From the NCBI GenBank assembly GCA_963513935.1, contig OY740774.1, forward strand, positions 93,984,861-94,048,860: a DNA stretch of 64,000 nucleotides, written 5' to 3'. The position numbers and the translations under genes are program-made. Shown in pieces: positions 42,681 to 56,400 of the stretch. The stretch is from Aphrophora alni. Lineage: Eukaryota; Arthropoda; Insecta; Hemiptera; Aphrophoridae. Positions within the stretch are counted from its first letter, which is position 1. Every line of letters begins with the position of its first letter. The notes under the pieces are model-generated. The model worked only from the letters and a program-made list of their open reading frames with translations. It was not told the origin of the DNA and made no database searches.

Positions 42681-45600
42681 CTACAATCTGTACTCTAGAG
42701 ATAACATTCCCTCCAAAATTCCAAACATTTTAGCGTTTCATCCTGAATTAAGAACTACTATTGAATACAGAACCCTAAATAGGCAGATTTTATATAACCG
42801 GAGAGTTTAAACCATTGTACAATTATCTAAATTCTCATATGTAAGAAATTTGCTTTTCTATACAGATTTGGTGAACATTTTTTGAAATTGTCACCATTCC
42901 ATGACACTATGTACACAAATGCTGCATGTTTCAAAATTTTAACAATAATTTCTTATTTTAGTTTGTTTTCTTTCATTCTCATTAAAATAGTATTCAGTAT
43001 TAATGATGTGTATCATCCTTAGCTTATAAATAGAAATACTCAGTCTCATCTCTAAAGGTCATTAATATCATAACTGTTTTTAGGCTGTACTAAATATTTT
43101 TCATTAGTGTTTTTTTCCCCCTTTTTTTCCATTTTACTGTTTATATTTCATGTTATGTGTATATTGCTTAGCTAAATTATTGGCAGTAGCTAAAATGCCT
43201 ACTATATTTTACTTCACTGTTTCTTTAGTTGAATTTAATTGGCTAGTTTTAATATTTCTAAGCACTTCTATAAGTATTTTCCTTTTTCAAAATCAATTTT
43301 TATCTAATATAATTATTTTAGTTTTAAATTGAAATTACATGTGTATTTCTTTTGTTATTAGTAGGAAATATATATATTTTTAAACACTTATTTATTTTTA
43401 TTTTTAAAGAGATTATGTAAATCCCATCCCAAGGATAGAGAATTTAAGAAAATCTCAGTAACTGGCAGTGACATAATAAGGTATACTGTACTTATAAAGT
43501 AGATTAACCAATAAAGATGTTAAAAATAAGTTTGGTATATAATACAAATCAGTTTTTAATTTGTTAAGTAGGTTTTATTATTTGAGATATGTTTGTTTAG
43601 TACTATGATGTTTAATTGAAGATGTTTGTATGGATATTAAAATTTGTATCAACTATTTGACATCATATCAAATTCAATAGATAGTTACAGTTCATAGAGA
43701 TTTATGTGTTATTGATAAGCTTACATTTTTTTTTAAATATCACATAGAAAGGCTTAAAACAATAATAATTTGATGGTAATATAGATTAAAGATGCGCAGT
43801 ACTGATCCATACATTCTCATCTTATCGAAATATAAAGATAAACTGATAATAAGAGGAAATTTGTTAACAAATAATCCAAACTATCATTTGCAGAAAGCAA
43901 ATTTTAAATTGTCAATAGAAGGTACAAGTAGTTATCAGTGCGGCTTAATGACCCCAAAGGCATTGCAAGTTAGTGATATCACTTCCCCTACCAGACGCCA
44001 GTTTTTCCACCACATAAGTTGTACAACACCCATCATAGTGGTAGAAAACATGGCAGAGAAACCGATAACCTATTAAACGGAAGGCTTGTGAAATTATTGT
44101 TCTTAGAGTGGGTTTCTCTTTTATGTTAAAACATATTTACAACTATTCCAGTTTCATATCTGAGCTTATTCCAGCACTCGCAACAACAATAACATTAACA
44201 AGGATAAGGTTATGTTAATATCTAAAACGAATGAGCTAAAGTAAAGCTTTAATCATCTATATTTGTTGTTTATTTATACTGATTTGACATTCGAATTTTG
44301 ACAGCTTAGTTACTGCTACAATCTATTTGTGGTAGTGTGTACCTTACATTGATAGAATATTCTAAGGGAAAAAATTTTGACTGACATTAAAATTAAATCT
44401 AAACTGAACAGATTAAACAGTATTGAATTATATTTAATCTTCCTATATGAATTAGTGTTTGCATCGGTTTTAGCGTAGACTGAATGTGTCATAATTCAAA
44501 AGGCTGTAACTGTTTATATCATTGATAATTTATTTTTTTTTAATATGAAAATGTAATTGGTGTATACAAAATGAATGTTTAATCTTATTATAACCTAAAA
44601 AAAATTAGAATAAATTGAGTTTAGTGTTGGGAATGATTTAAAGTTTCTTCCATAAATAGTATCAATCTCAAAAATATAATTAGTTCGTTTCTTTTGGATT
44701 ATCAACTAAAATTACACGGTTGTTATGATAAATTTATTATAATTAATTGATCATTGTTGGTTAATTTTCAAGCCTACTAAAGAAAATATATAACTAAAAT
44801 ATAGAATTTTTTATTGTTTAAACTATTTATTTATGTTTATATTGTATATAGTCTATTGTAGTGTTTTTGTTTTTTCTCTTGTTTTTCTTAAATACAAACA
44901 AGCATTGCATATGCACAAACTGAAATTTGTTTTTAAGTAATGCGTTTAAAATCTTTTTTTTTACTTTAAAAGTACATGTAATTTAAGATTTTTACTGCAA
45001 TTTTATTTATTTCCACCTGAAATAGAGAAATATTAAAAGTTTTAGGTTAGAAACCGCAATGCCTCATCTGCACCAAAGCAACTCATGAAATGTATATTTA
45101 TTTGATATGTAATTTTTTGTCAGTAAAAGTGTGTAAAAGACTCCTTGTTTTGTACTGTTGCCAGTTTATACCATTTTGTGTGCCTTTGACAGGTAAATTG
45201 TAAATTACGATGGTTGATGTAAACATTAGTCATGTTTATAATATACCTATATATGTATATTAAGCTATAAAAAGTGTACAAATAATGTATTATATGTGTT
45301 ATAATAGTTAGAAAATATCAAATTAACTGATTTGTTGTATAGTATTATGTAGTAATGTTTATTCTGTATTTGAAGGTACAAAAGTATATCATTTTGAGGA
45401 AAAGGGAGGAACTAAAGTAAAAGTTGACAAGAAAAAAAGATCTTGAATATTGTACATACATGTATATAGTATACTTATTAAATTGAAACAGCAATATGAT
45501 AGTATTTGTTAAATTTTGGTGTATATATTTGTAGCAATATCTAATTTTATTTCTATTTAGTTTTGTGTTTAACATTAATTATTGTAATTAAATATAATGT

Positions 45601-46880
45601 GTGTTTTTTAATTTATCAGTGTATAATAATTATAACAAACGAGGGTTTTGTGATGAACTGTATACTTCTAACCCTCATTTTTATTTTATTTTTTTAATTA
45701 TTATTTAAACATGAACAATTTTGTGAACTGCGTTCAATTTAAATATTGAATAAATTTCTATAGCCCAGTTGCATAATTTTTTGTTTCATTACAATTTCCT
45801 TAGGTTTATGTATTGGTTTAACAATAATTTTCTGTGGTTGTAAGTTATAATAATTTATTTCATTTGGTTTAATTCCACCTGCAAATTAAAACTTTTGTCA
45901 TACTGTAGCCTGTCCATGTTCGACCTCCCGATATTGGTCATAATGATGGTGATACTATTTACAGCTCTAAAACTATACTTGTTTTATAAAATAGAAAATC
46001 TCTTGTATGATAAAAAAAAAAATGATTTCACAATTAATTGTGTTTATCCAGAATAACCTGAAGGTGACACTCGATAAAGAAATCCATTTTACAGTCTTTT
46101 GCACTTATGAATTGTGCCTACGAAAAAAAAAAAAAGTCTTAACATAAAAATTCCTGCTGTAAGATCAAAATATCACTGATTTTCTAAAAATTGTAATAAG
46201 AATTGTTAATCAATTTGTGTTTAAAGTAGTGATTTCAAAAATCTAAAAAATGTCATGTCTATGGAAGTTAAAGATGTTTGAGATATCTGCCGAAAACCCA
46301 AAACCTGTCACGGATAACATTTCTATTGGTTCAGCATTGGTGACTACTTCTCTCAGAGAAATAAAACACCTCTGTACATGGTACAGTACGTTTTAACCAA
46401 TTCCTTTCTAATTTGATTACAAACTTGGTTGGATATTGATGCATATAAGGTAGGGAATCTAATTTATAATTACTTATTATGGGGAACTTCGAGAAGGACT
46501 TTAAACTTTGTAAATTCATATAAATTTAGATTTTGTATGGATAGGAGACACAGGTTTACCTTGAAAAGTTATCCTTGGTTAGTTATTACCTAATAGTACA
46601 CAAATAAGAAAACAACACTAAAGTTCTGAAATATTTCGTAAACACTGTTCACTTTCTCAATCAGTAGAGAGTATAAAAAGAAGACTGTTATCTATGCAAG
46701 TTAAATTGTTAATAAGCTATGTGGCTTATTAAACTCTAACCTAAATTCATATAAATGTATTCAGACTACTTACAGCTAGTTTTGGTGATGTTTTGTAACA
46801 AAATAGATCATCTTTTGTTTCACATAGTGAATAAGTGCTGAATAGCACCATTGCATGCACTAGAAACAATTTAACGAAAA
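42681..46880. other. Intergenic AT-rich sequence, nothing recognised
   Basis: Several frames of 60-95 codons occur but none shows a domain, codon bias or splice context. No RNA gene is seen. Confidence 0.45.
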
Positions 46881-47141
46881 TGGCTGCCTTCACTGGTCCC
46901 AAAAATTCTCACTGTGTTTTTAAGAATCAAAGTCTGCGACAATTATCTTACAGAGTATTGCAGAAATCCTCTCATTAGCCCTACCTTTTATGAGTGGTAT
47001 AAGTGTTTTATTGAAACCAGGTATTCAGTAAGCCATAAGAAATCCTCAGGACATCCTGTATGTCTGATAGATCTACCAAACTATCCCAGCGTGCTTCGTA
47101 ATCTCATCTTCAATGATATATACATCAATAGACGCAGAATC
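46881..47141 (+). pseudogene. Fossil of a DUF4817-type transposase N-terminus
   Basis: Reads YCRNPLISPTFYEWYKCFIE, then TRYSVSHKKSSGHP, in one frame, preceded in another frame by a LRQLSYRVLQ-like stretch. The pattern (N-P-x-x-P-T-x-Y-x-W...F-x-x-T-x-S-V-x-x-K-K-x-x-G-x-P) is that of the DUF4817 helix-turn-helix region ending in a GRP-like motif. There is no DDE core and there are no termini. Confidence 0.6.
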
Positions 47142-47144
47142 TAA

Positions 47145-47441
47145 AGTAGATCATTCACTGAAAAAATCTTTTCGGTATCGCTATTAGTTTAGAAGAAATA
47201 CCAGTTTAAACGTTATGAAAAATGTCCATTTTTAACAAAATCCGTTTTGTCACTTTTAAGTATCTTTTAAAACGTTTATATCTACGCAACTAATCCGAAT
47301 GATTTGAATATTTTATATCTTAAAGACAAAAGTTCAAATTTTCATTAGGTTCTTTCAAATTTTAAATATCTCCTATAGATTCTGAGAGATTAATTGCTAA
47401 AAATGACCAATTAACCAACTTTTGCAAAATAGTAAGGAACC
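47145..47441. other. Left flank of the satellite array
   Basis: AT-rich. It contains phrases loosely like the satellite (TTAAGTATCTTTTAAAACG, AAATATCTCCTATAG), possibly very diverged satellite sequence, before the first clear unit. Confidence 0.4.
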
Positions 47442-50400
47442 CTTTTTTCAGTGTTTACTCTCCCTTCAATTCCGCATCTTTTGATACCAATATCGATTGG
47501 TATTAGTAAATGTTGAAATTTTGACAAAAATATAGATAAAAATGAAAAAATAATAAAAATTTTGAAATTTCAATAGTATTCCTCGACTCCAAATTAAATT
47601 CTGCTTCTATTAAGCTAAAAAAACAATCAAAAATCAAAAACTCACTTTTTCGCCTAAAAAAACTGCAAGGGGGAACCTTGCCATTTTGCAAAGTTTGAAA
47701 ATTGGCTGTTTTGTCGAGTTAATTACTCAGAAACTATAAGAGATATTTTCGTTTTGAAAAAACCACAGTAAAATTTGAATCTTTTTCTTTCATCATGTAT
47801 AAGTTCATATCATTACGATGTATAGTTATGGAGCTACAGGCGATTTAAAAAGGTATTGCAAGTGGCGAAACGAGAAATGTTAAAATCTGGTATTTTTATT
47901 GACATATAAATTGCAATAACTCTTAAACCATTTGAGATATCAAAGTGATTTTTTCAGGGTTTACTCTCCTTTCAATTCTGCATCTTTTGGTACCCATATC
48001 ATTGGGTTAAAAAATTTCTTATCTTTTTTGAAAAAACTTTAAACTGCATTTACTCGTAAACCCTTTGAGATTTCAAAGTGTTTTTTTTCAGTGTTTACTC
48101 TCCCTTCAATTCCGCATCTTTTGATACCAATATCATTGGTATTGTTAAATGTTGAAATTTTGACAAAAACATAGATAAAAATGAAAAAATAATAAAAATT
48201 TTGAAATTTCAATAGTATTCCTCGACTCCAAATTAAATTCTGCTTCTATTAAGCTAAAGAAACAATCAAAAATCAAAAACTCACTTTTTCGCCTAAAAAA
48301 ACTGCAAGGGGGGTACCTTGCCATTTTGCAAAGTTTGAAAATTGGCTGTTTTGTCGAGTTAATTACTCAGAAACTATAAGAGATATTTTCGTTTTGAAAA
48401 AACCACAGTAAAATTTGAATCTTTTTCTTTCATCATGTATAAGTTCATATCATTACGATGTATAGTTATGGAGCTACAGGCGATTTAAAAAGGTATTGCA
48501 AGTGGCGAAACGAGAAATGTTAAAATCTGGTATTTTTATTGACATATAAATTGCAATAACTCTTAAACCATTTGAGATATCAAAGTGATTTTTTCAGGGT
48601 TTACTCTCCTTTCAATTCTGCATCTTTTGGTACCCATATCTATGGTTAAAAAATTTCTTATCTTTTTTGAAAAAACTTTAAACTGCATTTACTCGTAAAC
48701 CCTTTGAGATTTAAAAGTGTTTTTTTTTCAGTGTTTACTCTCCCTTCAATTCCGCATCTTTTGATACCAATATCATTGGTATTGTTAAATGTTGAAATTT
48801 TGACAAAAAAATAGATAAAAATGAAAAAATAATAAAAATTTTGAAATTTCAATAGTATTCCTTGACTCCAAATTAAATTCTGCTTCTATTAAGCTAAAAA
48901 AACAATCAAAAATCAAAAACTCACTTTTTCGCCTAAAAAAACTGCAAGGGGGGTACCTTGCCATTTTGCAAAGTTTGAAAATTGGCTGTTTTCTGGAGTT
49001 AATTACTCAGAAACTATAAGAGATATTTTCGTTTTGAAAAAACCACAGTAAAATTTGAATCTTTTTCTTTCATCATGTATAAGTTCATATCATTACGATG
49101 TATAGTTATGGAGCTACAGGCGATTTAAAAAGGTATTGCAAGTGGCGAAACGTGAAATGTTAAAATCTGGTATTTTTATTGACATATAAATTGCAATAAC
49201 TCTTAAACCATTTGAGATATCAAAGTGATTTTTTCAGGGTTTACTCTCCTTTCAATTCTGCATCTTTTGGTACCCATATCATTGGGTTAAAAAATTTCTT
49301 ATCTTTTTTGAAAAAACTTTAAACTGCATTTACTCGTAAACCCTTTGAGATTTCAAAGTGTTTTTTTTTCAGTGTTTACTCTCCCTTCAATTCCGCATCT
49401 TTTGATACCAATATCATTGGTATTGTTAAATGTTGAAATTTTGACAAAAAAATAGATAAAAATGAAAAAATAATAAAAATTTTGAAATTTCAATAGTATT
49501 CCTCGACTCCAAATTAAATTCTGCTTCTATTAAGCTAAAAAAACAATCAAAAATCAAAAACTCACTTTTTCGCCTAAAAAAACTGCAAGGGGGGTACCTT
49601 GCCATTTTGCAAAGTTTGAAAATTGGCTGTTTTCTCGAGTTAATTACTCAGAAACTATAAGAAATATTTTCGTTTTGAAAAAACCACAGTAAAATTTGAA
49701 TCTTTTTCTTTCATCATGTATAAGTTCATATCATTACGATGTATAGTTATGGAGCTACAGGCGATTTAAAAAGGTATTGCAAGTGGCGAAAGGTGAAATG
49801 TTAAAATCTGGTATTTTTATTGACATATAAATTGCAATAACTCTTAAACCATTTGAGATATCAAAGTGATTTTTTCAGGGTTTACTCTCCTTTCAATTCT
49901 GCATCTTTTGGTACCCATATCATTGGGTTAAAAAATTTCTTATCTTTTTTGAAAAAACTTTAAACTGCATTTACTCGTAAACCCTTTGAGATTTCAAAGT
50001 GTTTTTTTTTCAGTGTTTACTCTCCCTTCAATTCCGCATCTTTTGATACCAATATCATTGGTATTGTTAAATGTTGAAATTTTGACAAAAAAATAGATAA
50101 AAATGAAAAAATAATAAAAATTTTGAAATTTCAATAGTATTCCTCGACTCCAAATTAAATTCTGCTTCTATTAAGCTAAAAAAACAATCAAAAATCAAAA
50201 ACTCACTTTTTCGCCTAAAAAAACTGCAAGGGGGGTACCTTGCCATTTTGCAAAGTTTGAAAATTGGCTGTTTTGTCGAGTTAATTACTCAGAAACTATA
50301 AGAGATATTTTCGTTTTGAAAAAATCACAGTAAAATTTGAATCTTTTTCTTTCATCATGTATAAGTTCATATCATTACGATGTATAGTTATGGAGCTACA

Positions 50401-53400
50401 GGCGATTTAAAAAGGTATTGCAAGTGGCGAAACGTGAAATGTTAAAATCTGGTATTTTTATTGACATATAAATTGCAATAACTCTTAAACCATTTGAGAT
50501 ATCAAAGTGATTTTTTCAGGGTTTACTCTCCTTTCAATTCTGCATCTTTTGGTACCCATATCATTGGGTTAAAAAATTTCTTATCTTTTTTGAAAAAACT
50601 TTAAACTGCATTTACTCGTAAACCCTTTGAGATTTCAAAGTGTTTTTTTTTCAGTGTTTACTCTCCCTTCAATTCCGCATCTTTTGATACCAATATCATT
50701 GGTATTGTTAAATGTTGAAATTTTGACAAAAAAATAGATAAAAATGAAAAAATAATAAAAATTTTGAAATTTCAATAGTATTCCTCGACTCCAAATTAAA
50801 TTCTGCTTCTATTAAGCTAAAAAAACAATCAAAAATCAAAAACTCACTTTTTCGCCTAAAAAAACTGCAAGGGGGGTACCTTGCCATTTTGCAAAGTTTG
50901 AAAATTGGCTGATTTCTCGAGTTAATTACTCAGAAACTATAAGAGATATTTTCGTTTTGAAAAAACCACAGTAAAATTTGAATCTTTTTCTTTCATCATG
51001 TATAAGTTCATATCATTACGATGTATAGTTATGGAGCTACAGGCGATTTAAAAAGGTATTGCAAGTGGCGAAACGAGAAATGTTAAAATCTGGTATTTTT
51101 ATTGACATATAAATTGCAATAACTCTTAAACCATTTGAGATATCAAAGTGATTTTTTCAGGGTTTACTCTCCTTTCAATTCTGCATCTTTTGGTACCCAT
51201 ATCATTGGGTTAAAAAATTTCTTATCTTTTTTGAAAAAACTTTAAACTGCATTTACTCGTAAACCCTTTGAGATTTCAAAGTGTTTTTTTTCAGTGTTTA
51301 CTCTCCCTTCAATTCCGCATCTTTTGATACCAATATCATTGGTATTGTTAAATGTTGAAATTTTGACAAAAAAATAGATAAAAATGAAAAAATAATAAAA
51401 ATTTTGAAATTTCAATAGTATTCCTCGACTCCAAATTAAATTCTGCTTCTATTAAGCTAAAGAAACAATCAAAAATCAAAAACTCACTTTTTCGCCTAAA
51501 AAAACTGCAAGGGGGGTACCTTGCCATTTTGCAAAGTTTGAAAATTGGCTGTTTTCTCGAGTTAATTACTCAGAAACTATAAGAGATATTTTCGTTTTGA
51601 AAAAACCACAGTAAAATTTGAATCTTTTTCTTTCATCATGTATAAGTTCATATCATTACGATGTATAGTTATGGAGCTACAGGCGATTTAAAAAGGTATT
51701 GCAAGTGGCGAAACGTGAAATGTTAAAATCTGGTATTTTTATTGACATATAAATTGCAATAACTCTTAAACCATTTGAGATATCAAAGTGATTTTTTCAG
51801 GGTTTACTCTCCTTTCAATTCTGCATCTTTTGGTACCCATATCATTGGGTTAAAAAATTTCTTATCTTTTTTGAAAAAACTTTAAACTGCATTTACTCGT
51901 AAACCCTTTGAGATTTCAAAGTGTTTTTTTTTCAGTGTTTACTCTCCCTTCAATTCCGCATCTTTTGATACCAATATCATTGGTATTGTTAAATGTTGAA
52001 ATTTTGACAAAAAAATAGATAAAAATGAAAAAATAATAAAAATTTTGAAATTTCAATAGTATTCCTCGACTCCAAATTAAATTCTGCTTCTATTAAGCTA
52101 AAAAAACAATCAAAAATCAAAAACTCACTTTTTCGCCTAAAAAAACTGCAAGGGGGGTACCTTGCCATTTTGCAAAGTTTGAAAATTGGCTGTTTTGTCG
52201 AGGTTATTACTCAGAAACTATAAGAGATATTTTCGTTTTGAAAAAATCACAGTAAAATTTGAATCTTTTTCTTTCATCATGTATAAGTTCATATCATTAC
52301 GATGTATAGTTATGGAGCTACAGGCGATTTAAAAAGGTATTGCAAGTGACGAAACGTGAAATGTTAAAATCTGGTATTTTTATTGACATATAAATTGCAA
52401 TAACTCTTAAACCATTTGAGATATCAAAGTGATTTTTTCAGGGTTTACTCTCCTTTCAATTCTGCATCTTTTGGTACCCATATCATTGGGTTAAAAAATT
52501 TCTTATCTTTTTTGAAAAAACTTTAAACTGCATTTACTCGTAAACCCTTTGAGATTTCAAAGTGTTTTTTTTTCAGTGTTTACTCTCCCTTCAATTCCGC
52601 ATCTTTTGATACCAATATCATTGGTATTGTTAAATGTTGAAATTTTGACAAAAAAATAGATAAAAATGAAAAAATAATAAAAATTTTGAAATTTCAATAG
52701 TATTCCTCGACTCCAAATTAAATTCTGCTTCTATTAAGCTAAAAAAACAATCAAAAATCAAAAACTCACTTTTTCGCCTAAAAAAACTGCAAGGGGGGTA
52801 CCTTGCCATTTTGCAAAGTTTGAAAATTGGCTGATTTCTCGAGTTAATTACTCAGAAACTATAAGAGATATTTTCGTTTTGAAAAAATCACAGTAAAATT
52901 TGAATCTTTTTCTTTCATCATGTATAAGTTCATATCATTACGATGTATAGTTATGGAGCTACAGGCGATTTAAAAAGGTATTGCAAGTGGCGAAACGTGA
53001 AATGTTAAAATCTGGTATTTTTATTGACATATAAATTGCAATAACTCTTAAACCATTTGAGATATCAAAGTGATTTTTTCAGGGTTTACTCTCCTTTCAA
53101 TTCTGCATCTTTTGGTACCCATATCATTGGGTTAAAAAATTTCTTATCTCTTTTGAAAAAACTTTAAACTGCATTTACTCGTAAACCCTTTGAGATTTCA
53201 AAGTGTTTTTTTTTCAGTGTTTACTCTCCCTTCAATTCCGCATCTTTTGATACCAATATCATTGGTATTGTTAAATGTTTAATTTTGACAAAAAAATAGA
53301 TAAAAATGAAAAAATAATAAAAATTTTGAAATTTCAATAGTATTCCTCGATTCCAAATTAAATTCTGCTTCTATTAAGCTAAAAAAACAATCAAAAATCA

Positions 53401-56400
53401 AAAACTCACTTTTTCGCCTAAAAAAACTGCAAGGGGGGTACCTTGCCATTTTGCAAAGTTTGAAAATTGGCTGTTTTCTCGAGTTAATTACTCAGAAACT
53501 ATAAGAGATATTTTCGTTTTGAAAAAACCACAGTAAAATTTGAATCTTTTTCTTTCATCATGTATAAGTTCATATCATTACGATGTATAGTTATGGAGCT
53601 ACAGGCGATTTAAAAAGGTATTGCAAGTGGCGAAACGTGAAATGTTAAAATCTGGTATTTTTATTGACATATAAATTGCAATAACTCTTAAACCATTTGA
53701 GATATCAAAGTGATTTTTTCAGGGTTTACTCTCCTTTCAATTCTGCATCTTTTGGTACCCATATCATTGGGTTAAAAAATTTCTTATCTTTTTTGAAAAA
53801 ACTTTAAACTGCATTTACTCGTAAACCCTTTGAGATTTCAAAGTGTTTTTTTTTTCAGTGTTTACTCTCCCTTCAATTCCGCATCTTTTGATACCAATAT
53901 CATTGGTATTGTTAAATGTTTAATTTTGACAAAAAAATAGATAAAAATGAAAAAATAATAAAAATTTTGAAATTTCAATAGTATTCCTCGATTCCAAATT
54001 AAATTCTGCTTCTATTAAGCTAAAAAAACAATCAAAAATCAAAAACTCACTTTTTCGCCTAAAAAAACTGCAAGGGGGGTACCTTGCCATTTTGCAAAGT
54101 TTGAAAATTGGCTGTTTTCTCGAGTTAATTACTCAGAAACTATAAGAGATATTTTCGTTTTGAAAAAACCACAGTAAAATTTGAATCTTTTTCTTTCATC
54201 ATGTATAAGTTCATATCATTACGATGTATAGTTATGGAGCTACAGGCGATTTAAAAAGGTATTGCAAGTGGCGAAACGAGAAATGTTAAAATCTGGTATT
54301 TTTATTGACATATAAATTGCAATAACTCTTAAACCATTTGAGATATCAAAGTGATTTTTTCAGGGTTTACTCTCCTTTCAATTCTGCATCTTTTGGTACC
54401 CATATCATTGGGTTAAAAAATTTCTTATCTTTTTTGAAAAAACTTTAAACTGCATTTACTCGTAAACCCTTTGAGATTTCAAAGTGTTTTTTTTCAGTGT
54501 TTACTCTCCCTTCAATTCCGCATCTTTTGATACCAATATCATTGGTATTGTTAAATGTTGAAATTTTGACAAAAAAATAGATAAAAATGAAAAAATAATA
54601 AAAATTTTGAAATTTCAATAGTATTCCTCGACTCCAAATTAAATTCTGCTTCTATTAAGCTAAAAAAACAATCAAAAATCAAAAACTCACTTTTTCGCCT
54701 AAAAAAACTGCAAGGGGGGACCTTGCCATTTTGCAAAGTTTGAAAATTGGCTGATTTCTCGAGTTAATTACTCAGAAACTATAAGAGATATTTTCGTTTT
54801 GAAAAAACCACAGTAAAATTTGAATCTTTTTCTTTCATCATGTATAAGTTCATATCATTACGATGTATAGTTATGGAGCTACAGGCGATTAAAAAAGGTA
54901 TTGCAAGTGGCGAAACGAGAAATGTTAAAATCTGGTATTTTTATTGACATATAAATTGCAATAACTCTTAAACCATTTGAGATATCAAAGTGATTTTTTC
55001 AGGGTTTACTCTCCTTTCAATTCTGCATCTTTTGGTACCCATATCATTGGGTTAAAAAATTTCTTATATTTTTTGAAAAAACTTTAAACTGCATTTACTC
55101 GTAAACCCTTTGAGATTTCAAAGTGTTTTTTTTCAGTGTTTACTCTCCCTTCAATTCCGCATCTTTTGATACCAATATCATTGGTATTGTTAAATGTTGA
55201 AATTTTGACAAAAAAATAGATAAAAATGAAAAAATAATAAAAATTTTGAAATTTCAATAGTATTCCTCGACTCCAAATTAAATTCTGCTTCTATTAAGCT
55301 AAAGAAACAATCAAAAATCAAAAACTCACTTTTTCGCCTAAAAAAACTGCAAGGGGGGGTACCTTGCCATTTTGCAAAGTTTGAAAATTGGCTGTTTTCT
55401 CGAGTTAATTACTCAGAAACTATAAGAGATATTTTCGTTTTGAAAAAACCACAGTAAAATTTGAATCTTTTTCTTTCATCATGTATAAGTTCATATCATT
55501 ACGATGTATAGTTATGGAGCTACAGGCGATTTAAAAAGGTATTGCAAGTGGCGAAACGTGAAATGTTAAAATCTGGTATTTTTATTGACATATAAATTGC
55601 AATAACTCTTAAACCATTTGAGATATCAAAGTGATTTTTTCAGGGTTTACTCTCCTTTCAATTCTGCATCTTTTGGTACCCATATCATTGGGTTAAAAAA
55701 TTTCTTATCTTTTTTGAAAAAACTTTAAACTGCATTTACTCGTAAACCCTTTGAGATTTCAAAATGTTTTTTTTTCAGTGTTTACTCTCCCTTCAATTCC
55801 GCATCTTTTGATACCAATATCATTGGTATTGTTAAATGTTGAAATTTTGACAAAAAAATAGATAAAAATGAAAAAATAATAAAAATTTTGAAATTTCAAT
55901 AGTATTCCTCGACTCCAAATTAAATTCTGCTTCTATTAAGCTAAAAAAACAATCAAAAATCAAAAACTCACTTTTTCGCCTAAAAAAACTGCAAGGGGGG
56001 TACCTTGCCATTTTGCAAAGTTTGAAAATTGGCTGTTTTGTCGAGTTAATTACTCAGAAACTATAAGAGATATTTTCGTTTTGAAAAAATCACAGTAAAA
56101 TTTGAATCTTTTTCTTTCATCATGTATAAGTTCATATCATTACGATGTATAGTTATGGAGCTACAGGCGATTTAAAAAGGTATTGCAAGTGGCGAAACGT
56201 GAAATGTTAAAATCTGGTATTTTTATTGACATATAAATTGCAATAACTCTTAAACCATTTGAGATATCAAAGTGATTTTTTCAGGGTTTACTCTCCTTTC
56301 AATTCTGCATCTTTTGGTACCCATATCATTGGGTTAAAAAATTTCTTATCTTTTTTGAAAAAACTTTAAACTGCATTTACTCGTAAACCCTTTGAGATTT

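Noticed and set aside
43792..44076. 94-codon frame
   Set aside because: No recognisable motif or neighbouring exons. Length is within chance in this composition and window size.
47503..47691. 62-codon minus-strand frames in satellite units (also 48658-48852 and 54551-54736)
   Set aside because: Present only where point changes keep the frame open, with no protein-like composition. A by-product of the tandem repeat.
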